Shown here one piece after another: positions 22,667 through 33,692 of a stretch of DNA of 64,000 bases. The stretch is from contig CM077664.1 of the NCBI GenBank assembly GCA_039707655.1, positions 123,168,485 through 123,232,484 of the forward strand, given 5' to 3'. The notes under the pieces are model-generated. The model made no database searches, had not been told where the DNA came from, and saw only the letters and a program-made list of their open reading frames with translations. The stretch comes from Elymus sibiricus (taxonomy: Eukaryota; Streptophyta; Magnoliopsida; Poales; Poaceae). The translations under genes and the position numbers were made by a program. Position 1 is the first letter of the stretch; each line of letters begins with the position of its first letter.

Positions 22667-23719
22667 TCAAATAGTCGAGGTTGGACAAGGAAGACAACGT
22701 AATGAGTTATGTTTGCTTATATTCACATAGAAGTTATATTGTTTTGGATCCTCTAACATGTGCTGCTTGCCCCCTATCTTTTGCTAGCCAAAATTCTGTA
22801 CTAAGTAGAGATACTACTTGTGCATCCAAAAACCCTTAAACCCAGTTTCATGCCATGAGAGTGCACTATATCTACCTATGGATTGAATAAGATCCTTCAA
22901 GTAAGTTGTCATCGGTGCAAAGCAATAAAAATTGCTCCTAAACATGTATGAACTTTTATTGTAAGGGAAAATAAGCTTTGTACGATCTTGTGATGGTGGA
23001 GTAATAAAAGCGACAGACTGCATAATAAAGGTCGCTATCACAAGGGGCAATATAAAGTGACGTTCCTTTACATTAAGAGCTTGCACATCCAAAAACAGAA
23101 AGCGCATGACAACCTCTACTTCCCTCTGCGAAGGGCCTATCTTTTACTTTATGTATTTACTTTCATGCAAGAGTCAATAGTATTCTCCTCTATTCCATTT
23201 TTATCTTCTCTCTTGGCAAGCATCATGTGGTGGGGATTGATCCTGGCATATATATCCAGTTGGATGTAGGTGATCATGAGTTATTATTGTTGACATTACC
23301 CTTGAGGTAAACACGTTGGGAGGCGAAATTATAAGCCCCTATCTTTCTATGTGTCCGACTGAAACTTTTGCTCCATAAGTATGTCATGAGTGTCAGCAAT
23401 CATAGAAGACTGAATGATAGTTGAGTATGTGAACTTGCAAAACAAAGCTCTTACATAGACTCTTTCTGATAATATGATGAATTGCAATTGCTTCAGTGAC
23501 TGAGATCATAGTTTGTTAGTTTTCAATTTGGTTTATGGTTCATACTTTAACTTGTGGATGAATTGTCACTTTTTCATGAGAAGTTTTATGACGATATATC
23601 GCTGTTATAATAAAGATCATGATGCTCCATGTCCGTATTTTATTTTTATCGACGCCTCTCTCCCTAAACATGTGGTCATGATTATCGATTTCGGCTTTCG
23701 CTTGAGGACAAGTGAGGTC
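22667..23719 (+). other. Element A 3' non-coding region, part 2
   Basis: AT-rich sequence without domain-bearing ORFs, between G and the A polypurine tract. Confidence 0.6.
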
Positions 23720-23734
23720 TAAGCTTGGAGGAGT
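23720..23734 (+). promoter_or_regulatory. Element A polypurine tract
   Basis: TAAGCTTGGAGGAGT directly precedes the 3' LTR at 23735. It is the plus-strand primer position and is closely related to the TTAAGCTTGGGGGAGT before the E 3' LTR. Confidence 0.8.
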
Positions 23735-25254
23735 TGATACGTCCAATTTGCATCATGATTTCCTACTAATAATTATTATGTTTTTGATCATTATTTCACT
23801 TTATGGTACAATTCTTATGCCTTTTCTCTCTTATTTTGCAAGATTCACATGAAGAGGGAGATTGCCGGCAGCTGGAATTCTGGACCGAAAAGGGGTGAAA
23901 CAGAGATAGCTATTCTGTACAACTCCAAATGACCTGAAAATTTACGAAGAATTATTTTGGAATATATAAAAAATACTAGCGAAAGAATCAACAGGAGGGG
24001 GCCCACCAGGAAGCCACAAGCCTGGGGGGCGCGCCCTACCCCCTAGGCGCGCCCCCCAAGCTTGTGGGGCCCCTGGCAGGCCTCCGGCCCCCTCCTTCTG
24101 CTATATGAAGCCATTTGCCCTAGAAAAAAACAAAAGAAGACTTTTAGGATGAAGCGCCGCCGTCTCGAGGCGGAACCTGGGCAGGAGCTATTTTGCTCTC
24201 CGGCGGAGCGATTCCGCCAGGGATACTTCCCTCCGGGAGGGGGAAATCGAAGCCATCAACATCACCAATGATCCTCTCATCATGGGAGGACCAATCTTCA
24301 TCAACATCTTCACCAGCACCATCTCATCTCAAACCCTAGTTCATCTCTTGTATTCAATCTTTGTCTCAAAACCTCAGATTGGTACCTGTGGGTTGCTAGT
24401 AGTGTTGATTACATCTTGTAGTTGATGCAAGTTGGTTTATTTGGTGGAAGATTATATGTTCAGATCCTTAATGCTATTCAATAGCCCTCTGATCTTGAAC
24501 ATGAATATGATTTGTGAGTAGTTACTTTTGTTCTTGAGGACATGGGAGAAGTCTTGTCATAAGTAATCATGTGAATTTGGCATTCGTTCGATATTTTGAT
24601 GCTATGTATGTTGTGCTTCCTTTAGTGGTGTCGTGTGAACATCGACTACATGACACTTCACCATATTTGGGCCTAAAGGAAGGCATTGTGGAGTAGTAAT
24701 TAGATGATGGGTTGCTAGAGTGACAGAAGCTTAAACCCTAGTTTATGCGCTATTCCGTAAGGGGCTGATTTGGATCCATATGTTTTATGCTATGGTTAGA
24801 TTTATCTTAATTCTTCTTTCGTAGTTGCGGATGCTTGCGAGAGGGGCTAATCATAAGTGGGAGGTTTTTTCAAGTAAGAACAGCACCCAAGCACCGGTCC
24901 ACCCACATATCAAATTATCAAAGTAGCGAACGCGAATCAAACAAACATGATGAAAGTGACTAGATGAAATTCCCACGTGTCCTCGAGAACGCTTTGCTTA
25001 TTATACGAGTTCATTCCGGCTTGTCCTTTGCTACAAAAAGGATTGGGCCACCTTGCTGCACTTTTGTTACCGTTACTACTTGTTACTTGTTACGAATTAT
25101 CTTGCTATCAAAACTATCTGTTACCGCTACTTTCAGTAGTTGCAGAGAATACCTTGCTGAAAACCGCTTGTCATTTCCTTCTGCTCCTCATTGGGTTCGG
25201 CACTCTTACTTATCGAAAGGACTACGATTGATCCCCTATACTTGTGGGTCATCA
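23735..25254 (+). repeat. Element A 3' LTR
   Basis: Matches 8645-10166 with sparse substitutions. The hairpin is at 24014-24069. It is followed by the GGAGA target duplication at 25255-25259. Confidence 0.93.
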
Positions 25255-26206
25255 GGAGAATTCAAAAAGATAATAGGACTATCATGTGTGGGTGCAATAG
25301 TAACAATTTCATGTTTAACATAAGGAACTATAGCAAGTTCATCTCCATATGCATCATTCATATTGGCATCATGGCCACAAGCATAACAATCATCAATTTC
25401 AACAAAAAAGGATATTTCAAACAAATCAAAGGGATCATTGCATTCATCCTTTAGTAAGCACGAAGGGAAATTAAACAATGTATGAGTTGAAGAGTTACTC
25501 TCATTAGAAGGTGGGCACGGGTAGATAATCCGTTCTTCCTCCTTTTGTTCTTCGCTCTCCTCCTCATCTTTTTAATCTAATGAGCTCACAGTTTCAGCAA
25601 TTTCTTCTTCCATAGATTCCTGCAAAATATTAGTCTCTTCTTGGACAGCGAAGGCGTCCTCAATATATTCTTTAACATAAGCATTAGAAGCATAGTTTTC
25701 ATAGCAATATTTAAGTATGGCAACATTTTCAGATTTGTAAAGAATAGCATCATACTTTTCAATCAAAGAAGCAATTTCATAGGCACCCTTAAAGGAAACA
25801 AATTCTTCAATTTGTTCAATATCATAATAACTATGAACACCTTTGGCACAAGAAGATAAGATTCCATTATCATTAAACTCACATTGGTAGGGAAGGTGTT
25901 TTTTAGGGTCTTCGGAACAACAAGTAAAATCATATATTTTGCATAAATTCCAAGCATAGATTCCAAACAATTAATTTGATACCTTAAAAGTTTCCCTTTT
26001 TCAGACAAGCGGTGTCGCACAAAATAAGCATGCTCATCTAATGATTTTCCCTCAACTAAGCTAGTTGGGTTTTCAGCACGAGCACAAAGGGATCAAAGAT
26101 GATCCAAGTAGAAAGCTTCAGCATTATGAAAGATTTTGGGTGGTTCTTCAACCATTGGGTTAGCAAGTACAACTAATTATTTTGGTATTTTACGTTTCCT
26201 ACCCAT
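25255..26206 (-). pseudogene. B1 ORF, 5' segment
   Basis: It starts on the minus strand at ATG 26206 (MGRKRKIPK), about 100 bases after the B1 primer site. It is broken by early stops (after IPK and after YLDHL), one frame change near 25960, and a TAA near 25570. Recognisable segments include LVEGKSLDEHAYF and HSYYDIEQIEEF. No catalytic motif, zinc knuckle or membrane segment is visible. The ORF is cut by A and resumes at 8639. A gag-like role is suggested only by position. Confidence 0.6.
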
Positions 26207-26297
26207 AATTAAAGATAGAAAACAAGAGCACAAAATAAAAAGTACTTAGTGATAAAAGCAAACAAGCACACACGAGAATATTCACCCCACGCTATTG

Positions 26298-26321
26298 CTC
26301 CCCGGCAACGGCGCCAGAAAA
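26298..26321 (-). promoter_or_regulatory. B1 primer-binding site (tRNA-Asp type)
   Basis: On the minus strand TCTGGCGCCGTTGCCGGGGA follows the 5' LTR end by a few bases. It is complementary to the 3' end of plant tRNA-Asp(GUC) with CCA. The same sequence is at 33632-33651 in E. Confidence 0.85.
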
Positions 26322-26327
26322 AGGTCT

Positions 26328-26787
26328 TGATAACCCACAAGTATAGGGGATCAATTGTAGCTTTTTCGATAAATAAAAGTGTCGAACCCAACGAGGAGCT
26401 AAAGGTAGAATTAATATTCCTTTCAAGTTCTATCGACCACCGATACAACTCTATGCACACTTAACGTTCGCTTTACCTAGAACAAGAATAAAACTAGTTT
26501 GTAGGTGTAAGGATAAGTTTGCAAGAATAAAACTAGAAGTACTTAGTAGGAATAAAACTAGGAGTAATTTGCAAGATAATAAAAGTTAATTGTTTAGTAG
26601 AAAGCTTTTTGGAACACAGGAGAAGGATTTGTCCCTAGGCAATCGATAACTAGACCGATAATCATTATTGCAATTTTATATCAGGGAGAGGCATGAGCTA
26701 ACATACTTTCCGTACTTGGATCATATGCACTTATGATTGGAACTCTAGCAAGCATCCGCAAATACCAAAGATCATTAAGGCAAAACC
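26328..26787 (-). repeat. B1 5' LTR, first piece
   Basis: Starts TGATAACCCACAAG and matches 3774-4233. It ends with AAACC (26783-26787), the target duplication of solo LTR C. The LTR resumes at 30937. Confidence 0.9.
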
Positions 26788-29700
26788 TGTGACGCCCCCG
26801 ACTTAATCGTGCACTAATCATACACGCAAATGCACACGATCAAGCCTAAGGACTCACTTGAAGATATCACAACACAACTCTAAACACGAATAAAAGTCAT
26901 ACAAGCTTTATATTACAAGCCAGGGGCCTCGAGGGCTCGAATACATAAGCTTGAGTCATACAAGCATCAGCGGAAGCATCAGATATCTGAGTACAGACAT
27001 AAAAGTTAAACAGATAGGCCTTAAGAAGGAGGGGCAAAACAATGACACTGGATCGAAAGGCGCAGGCCTCCTGCCTGGGTGCCTCCTATCTACTCCTGGT
27101 CGTCGGCGGTCTCCACGTAGTAGTACTCTCCACCAGAGGGGTAGTAGTAGTAGTCATCGGCTGGCGCAGCTGGCTCCTGGGCTCCGTCATCTGGTCGCAG
27201 CAATAGGGTATGTGGGAAAAAGGGGAAGCAAAGCAACCATGAGTACTCATCCAAAGTACTCACAAGGCTTACATCAGAACTATTCTACTTATGCATTGGT
27301 TTCAAAGGAAAGGCTGTATCTGTGGACTGGACTGCAGAAATGCCAGAATAGAGAGAGAGACCTAGCCTATCGAAGACTAGCATCTTCAGCGTCTTGCAGC
27401 ATAAGAAGAGTGCAGATTAGTACATAAATATAGTAGTAGCAACTAGTAGCAACAATGCCCAAAGATCCTTCCTCGACCCCTGCGAGAAAGCGATTCCGGA
27501 GCCACATATTAACCCAGTTCTAGTTGTAGAAGATCGGGAAATTTCCGAGCGTCCTGTTACCATGGAGACGACTATTCGAATAGATATACTTCCCTGCAGG
27601 GGTGCACCAACTTACCCAACACGCTCGATTAACTCTGGCCGGACACACTTGCTCGGTCCATGCCCGGCCTCGGCTGATCGACACATCGTAGCCCTACCTA
27701 GGTTCAACAGAGAGGCCAGTACGCCGGTCTACAACCTAAGTGCGCATGGGTCTTGGGCCCATCGCCCTTTGCACTCCTGCGCGTTGCGTGGGCGGCCGGG
27801 AGCAGACCTAGCCCCCTTAATACAAGGGCGGGCGTTCCCAGTCCAATCCGGCACGCGTCGCTCAATTGCTGACGTCTGAAGAACTTTGGCTGATACATAC
27901 GACGCCGAGTGCCCATACTATTCCCGCGTGGTGGTTAGTGCGAAAAGGCCAGAGGCCTACTCAGATCACATATCCAAACCCATTAGTGTGTTGGGAGCTC
28001 GCAGAAACGAGCAGAGACTCACGATCATGTGACCCCGTCGCCCCGTCTTGTGGACTTACGGCAAGGGCTAGGAATGCCCGGCCGTGCCACGTAATCATCA
28101 CACGGGTACCCTCATGGTCAATCCGACTCCACATCTCTCGCGGGTACCCCTCGGGGCCGACCCGACTTTATCAGGTAATTGTAATAAAATCAAAGTAACC
28201 GTGTGTCTATAACATCAAGAAGGAATCCGAGGAATCACCCTCGTTGAATTCCCACTCGATGTACTTGTCAAGGTGAACCCGGAGGAATCACCCTCGATGG
28301 TATTCACACTTGCGGGGTTGCACGACAGAAGCCTCATCGGAGGTGGTGAAAGAGGAATCACCCTCGGTATCCCACAACCGACTAGCTGTACTACAGAGGC
28401 AACATCAGGAGTGAGATAAGAGGTATCACCCTCGGCACTCGATATTAGCTCTGCAGAGTCGAGCAGCCTAGGGGGTGTGAGGTGATGTGCTGGTCTCAGC
28501 CCGTCGATCACATTGATCGGGGCACTGGTAACTAAGCGGGGCAACTAGGACAAGGAAGAGGGGCCACAAATGGTTCACTACCATCCAACCTATACTAAGC
28601 ATTTAGGATAGCAGGTAAGGTATCAATAGCAGTTTACAAAAATAGGCTATGCAACAGAATAGGTATTCGGAACAATAACAGTAGCAATTCTAATGCAAGC
28701 ATGAGGGAGAAAGAATAGGCGATATAGGCATGTTCAAGGGGGTTTGCTTGCCTGGAAGCTCTGCGGCAAAAGAGGGGTCGTCAACGGTGTAGTCGGACTC
28801 CGGAGCTGCGTCGGTCTCGGGGTCTACCAGATAAGAAGAGGGGGAAGAAACAATAAATAAAAACAAACAGATGCAACACAGATGCATGGCATGGCAAAAT
28901 GCAGTGCTGGTGGTGACCTAATGCAAGGCTACGCGTTGCACACGAAGCGGGAAAATATCTGAGATATTTTCCCGGCGTTTAGGCAGTTATAGGCATACTG
29001 AACCAGAGGGGAAGGTTCCATGTTCAGATAGATAGGAGTGATGGTCAAGCATTTTGACCACATATTTGGATTCGTCTCGATTTTTTGATCAACTTTCATG
29101 TTGAAAACTTTTCGATCCGAGCTACGGTTGAATTTCTACGAATTTTCAAAGATTTAAACCTTTTTTTGAAAATTCTGGAATTATTTTAAATAATAAATTC
29201 GCATTATCCAGAACAATGCACGTGTGACATCAGCATGACGTCAGTGGTCAACCCCAGCTGTTCCAGGTCAAACTTGACAGCTGGGTCCCACCAGTCAGTG
29301 ACACGGTGGACTAAACAGAGTTAGATTAAACTAATTGGGTTAATTAGAGGGTGGGCCCCATCTGTCAGCGGCTAAACTAATTAACAGATTAACTAAATTA
29401 TCTAATTAGCTAATTAAGCGTGTGGGGCCCGCCTGTCAGCATCACTGTGCTGCCACGTCAACGCGTTGACCGGTTAGCGCGGTCAACTGGGCCCCCTGGG
29501 CCCACTGGTCAGTGACCCAGGGAGCCCCACGTGGCTGCCAGCTCGGCGGTTGCCGGCGTTTAGCCGCCGGCGATGCCAAAACACGGCGGCGTCCTCAGGA
29601 GCTCATCGAAAAGTGCTACAGGCGGCCAAACGAAGCGCGGTTGGGCTCGTTCGAACGAGCCGAACGAGCCGCGTCGAATGGTGGCGGTGGCGTCACCGGA

Positions 29701-30931
29701 GTTGGCCGGAATCGACCGGAACAACCACGGCGAGCGGCGGAGACATTCGGGTAAGCTCGGATCCGGCGTTCGCGGGCACGACAAGCGGCGTGCGTGTGTG
29801 CGTTGAGCTCCTGGGAACCCCAGGAGCTCGATGGTGAGCTCGGGCGAGCGTGGCAGTGGCTGTGGCGACGGCGATGAGCTCGTCGGCGGCAACGCGTGCG
29901 GCCACGGCGGATGATACGGCTACGGCGCAAAGCAAAGCGGCTCAAGGGTAGGGGAGGCAGGCGGCTCACCTAGCGGGCACACGGAGGCCCTCTGGGTGAA
30001 CGGTAGCGCAGTGGCGATGGCGAATCGACGGCGGCGAGCTCCGGGATCCGAGGAAGAAGACGGAGGCGAGGCGGTCGCTACGGAGCTCCCCAGCTCGCGC
30101 TCGTTAGCGTAGTCGACGTAGTGGAGCTCGGTGGAGTGCGTGGACACGGAGAGACGGCGAGGAGGGCACGGTGGCCGCGGTGGCGAGGTAGTGCGGCGAC
30201 GGCGGCGCTCGGTGGTGGTGGAGAATGAGCGAGAGAGGGAGGAAGAGGAGGGGCGAGTGGATCTGGGCGTCGAGGAGGCGAAGGGGGGTCAACCTTATCC
30301 CCTCCCGGCGTCCTGTAGCACCGCGGTGTTAGCGTTCGGCCGGTGCGCGCGCGTGGCCACGACGGCAACGACACGCGGGGAGAGAGAGCGGGAGGAGGAA
30401 GAGAGACCGAGCGCGGTGGGCTGGGCCGTGCACTGTGCACTTAGGCCCAGCTCATAGTAGAATAGGGCCCTTTTGCATTTTCTTTTGTGTTTTCATTTTA
30501 CAGAAAGTTTTGCAAAATAAATGAGCTGCCAAAATGCATTTAGTAAAATGTGAAACTTGTCCACAATAATAGTTTGCATTATTCTGCACTGCCATAAAAA
30601 GTTTGGGCAATTTTGGAATCCATTTGAATTTTTCATAAATGGACATGGCATTAAAATTTGTTGGTTTTGCACTGTTTTAATGCTCTAGCCCATTTTAGGA
30701 AAATAGGTGATGTTGTTTTCCTGAACATTAATTTGTTTTGGAATTTTTGCTACAACATGAACTATTTTCTAGCAATTTTTGAGCAACTTCAAATTTCACT
30801 TTGAATTTGAATTGGATTCAGTGGAGGAATTTGAAATGAGATATTAATCCAACATGATCAATCATTGCAAATCACAGAGAATTAGCATAATCATCATGGA
30901 TTACTGTTGCTCATTATAGAGGGGTGTTACA
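26788..30931 (-). mobile_element. Solo LTR C, long-LTR family
   Basis: Boundaries are TGTGACGCCCC and GGGTGTTACA with a perfect AAACC duplication (26783-26787 and 30932-30936). There are no internal genes. The minus-strand reading TGTAACACCCC...GGGCGTCACA and the GAGTACTTTGGATGAGTACTC-like block near 27245-27270 fit the D-type layout, so I place it on minus. A GC-rich segment at about 29500-30440 gives many spurious ORFs. Four GAGGWATCACCCTCG repeats lie at 28229, 28282, 28352 and 28420. It most likely formed by recombination between the two LTRs of a full element. Confidence 0.85.
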
Positions 30932-30936
30932 AAACC

Positions 30937-31166
30937 CAACCATAGCTTTAAGTAACAAGTCCTCTTTACTCCCATACGCAACAACCCCCTTACTCGGGTT
31001 TGTGTTTCAGTCACTCACGCAACCCACTATAAGAGAATTATGAACGTATTGCAACACCCTATAGCGGTAATCCCACACGCTTGCGCGACACGGAGGGCAC
31101 CATAGGACAGCACCAAAATAAAACATACAACTCAAACCAATCACGATCATCAATCAACCCATAGGA
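30937..31166 (-). repeat. B1 5' LTR, second piece, truncated by the CACTA element
   Basis: Continues the LTR sequence (compare 62894-63124) until CATAGGA at 31160-31166, where the CACTGG terminus of the CACTA element begins. The remaining part of this LTR must lie to the right of the window. Confidence 0.85.
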
Positions 31167-32231
31167 CACTGGTGCAGCGACGTGCTATACAAACGGTTTT
31201 TACCCCCTTTCCGCGACAGAGTTTTAAACCGTCGCCTTGCCTGTGTGTGTGATAGGGGGTCCTTCCCACACGACCCAGAAATCGTCGGCGATAGGGAGCA
31301 CTGATGCAGACGCGTTGCCAAATGTAATCATATGCGATGCAGGAACATATCGCACACACGATATTCTGGCACACGTGTGAGATTGGTGATCAATCGCCCA
31401 CATTTCTCACGAGTCAAACATTTCTAATTGCACAGGGAAACCAAACGGTGTTTCACATTCGACCGTTTGTGAAATAGTACCTAAGGCACACGGGCTATCA
31501 TAGAAACTGTGCGCGATATGTGGCCCATCGCACACGAGTATTATATGGCAATCGTCTGCCATGCATGACATCATCGCACACGTTTCCTGAACAATTTACG
31601 AGTGGGATTGCATTTTGCATTGGGCATGGTTTCCTCTAAGCTCTCGTGTGCGATGATGTGCTATCACAAATGGTTCAGGAGCCCCTACGCACATGTAGAA
31701 GTGCTGCAAATCGTCTGCGATTTGTTGTGTATCACCGACGATTGCGCTATGTGTGACGTGTGCTTTCCGTTCTGGATTGCACACCCTCATTTAGTCGAAC
31801 CATGTGCGCATCAATGCCCAGGTTAAAGCACAAAAATATCACATTTGAATTGCCCTGCAAAAAACAAATTCGCCACAATATGCAATTGAACAAATAGTGT
31901 CCACAGGAAGAACATTCATCAAAATTTGCAACAATATGCAATTGAAAAAATGCTAGCTAAATTCCACTGATTTATCGACAAATGCAGTACATAATCATAG
32001 TACAAAATACGAAGACCTCATCACATGGAAAACAATGCATCCATGCGTATATGTTTAGCGGCTAACTCGTGTTGAATGTTTACTCATTGTTTCAGGAACA
32101 ACCATGCTGAAATCTTAATTATCACCAGTGGGCTTGATGTAGTGATTCAGGAAGAAGTTGCTGATAAATCTCCTAACCTCCAGCAATTCACCAGCGGGGA
32201 GCGGTTCAGGGGTCATCGGTTCAAAAATGAG
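31167..32231 (-). repeat. CACTA left terminus and subterminal repeat region
   Basis: After the CACTGG end, short motifs recur in both orientations: ATCGCACACG near 31527 and 31573, ATCGCACACACG near 31350, the inverse CGTGTGCGATG near 31645, and CGTCTGCGAT near 31712. Such subterminal repeats bind the TNPA-type protein in CACTA elements. No ORF. It ends at the E target duplication ATGAG (32227-32231). Confidence 0.7.
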
Positions 32232-33623
32232 TGATACGTCTCCGTCGTATCTACTTTTCCAAACACTTTTGCTCTTGTTTTGGACTCTAATTTGCATGAT
32301 TTGAATGAAACTAACCCGGACTGACACTGTTTTCAGCAGAACTACCATGGTGTTGTTTTTGTGCAGAAATCAAAGTTCTCAGAATTGGACGAAACTTTTT
32401 GGAGATTTCTTATGGAATATATAAAAATATTGGCGCAAGAATCCGTAGGAGAGGGGGGCCCTTTTGCTCACAAGGCAACAGGGCGCGAACCCCCCAGGGC
32501 GCGCCCTGATGCCTTGTGGGTCCCACAGAGGTCCTCCTGACCTAATTCCAATGCTATAAATTCTCTTTCCCTGAGAAAAAAAATAAGAGAAGAAGTTTCA
32601 TTGCGTTTTACAATACGGAGCCGCCGCCACCTCCTGTTCTTCATTGGGAGGGCTGATCTGGAGTCTGTTCGGGGCTCCGGAGAGGGGGATTTGTCGCCAT
32701 CGTCATCATCAACCATCCTCCATCACCAATTTCATTATGCTCACCACCGGGTGTGAGTAATTTCTCCGTAGGCTTGCTGGACAATGATGGGTTGGATGAG
32801 ATTTATCATGTAATCGAGTCAATTTGTTAGGGCTTGATCCCTAGTATCCACTATGTTCTGGGATTGATGTTGCTATGACTTTGCTATGCTTAATGCTTAT
32901 CACTAGGGCCCGGGTGCCATGATTTCAGATCTGAACCCTTTATGTTTTCATGAATATATTTGTGTTCTTGATCCTATCTTGCAAGTTGTATGCACCTATT
33001 ACGTGTTATGATCCGCATACCCCAAGGTGACAATAATTGGGATTCTTTCTAGTGATTACCATAGTTTGAGGAGTTCATGTATTCACTAAGTGCTAATGCT
33101 TTGCTCTGGTTCTCTATTAAAAGGAGGCCTTAATATCCCTTAGATTTCCTTATGGACCCCGCTACCATGGGAGGGTAGGACAAAAGATGTCATGCAAGTT
33201 CTTACTATAAGCACGTATGACTATATACGGAGTACATGCCTACATTACATTGATGAATTGGAGCTATTGTGTATCGCTCTAGGTTGTGACTCTTACATGA
33301 TGAATGTCATCCAACATAATTATCCATCACTGATCCAATGCCTACGCTTTTCACATATTGATCTTTTCTAAGTTACTTCTGCTGCTGCTGCTACAATCAC
33401 TACAAAACTGCTATTGTTACTGTTTCTGTTCCTACTACTATTGTTCCTACTGTGCTACTAAACACTTTGCTGCAGATATTTAGTTCTCCAGGTGTGGTTG
33501 AATTGACAACTCAATTGCTAATACTCGCAAATATTCCTTGGCTCCCCTTGTGTCGAATCAATAAATTTGGGTGAAATACTACCCTCGAAGACTGTCGCCA
33601 TCCCCTATACTTGTGGATTATCA
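32232..33623 (+). repeat. Element E 5' LTR
   Basis: Closely matches 40415-41802. Landmarks: GGAATATATAAAAATATTGG at 32413-32432, hairpin 32469-32520, TATAAATT near 32553, and the U5 end CCCCTATACTTGTGGATTATCA, which is shared with A and B apart from single substitutions. Confidence 0.92.
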
Positions 33624-33629
33624 AGACCT

Positions 33630-33652
33630 TTTTCTGGCGCCGTTGCCGGGGA
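33630..33652 (+). promoter_or_regulatory. Element E primer-binding site (tRNA-Asp type)
   Basis: TCTGGCGCCGTTGCCGGGGA, identical to the B1 site, lies about eight bases after the 5' LTR. Complementary to the plant tRNA-Asp(GUC) 3' end. Confidence 0.85.
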
Positions 33653-33692
33653 GCATAGCTCTATTTGTTGAATCACTTGGGATTTATATCTG

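Larger units (their letters stand above)
8645..25254 (+). mobile_element. Element A: full-length gypsy LTR retrotransposon with gag-pol and a 3' ORF, carrying element G
   Basis: Two LTRs (8645-10166 and 23735-25254) begin TGATACGTCC and end TCATCA. They are flanked by a perfect GGAGA duplication inside B1. The internal order is primer site, gag, protease, RT, RNase H, integrase, 3' ORF, non-coding tail and polypurine tract. Protease before RT and integrase last is the Ty3/gypsy order. No chromodomain follows integrase, and the tRNA-Asp primer site plus an extra ORF after integrase recall the Athila branch. The coding region is disabled by three in-frame stops and two one-base shifts. Removing G (6.3 kb) leaves an element of about 10.3 kb. 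Confidence 0.92.
3774..31166 (-). mobile_element. Element B1: non-autonomous gypsy-type LTR retrotransposon, interrupted by A, C and the CACTA element
   Basis: B1 reads on the minus strand. Its 3' LTR is 3774-5297. Its internal region is 5298-8644 plus 25255-26327. Its 5' LTR is 26328-26787 plus 30937-31166, where the CACTA element enters. The left flank TGCGG (3769-3773) is the likely 5-bp target duplication; its partner lies outside the window. The ~4.4-kb internal region carries one degraded ORF after the primer site and no reverse transcriptase or integrase, so it must have used enzymes from elsewhere. LTR ends and the primer site match elements A and E. It resembles the abundant Triticeae Sabrina/WHAM/Fatima-type elements, but I do not assign a family name. 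Confidence 0.85.

Noticed and set aside
29512..30457. Several Arg/Pro-rich ORFs in LTR C
   Set aside because: Same pattern of GC-driven open frames on both strands, no recognisable motif.
31596..31941. Small ORFs in the CACTA left subterminal region
   Set aside because: Open frames in both strands caused by short repeated words; no homology recognised.
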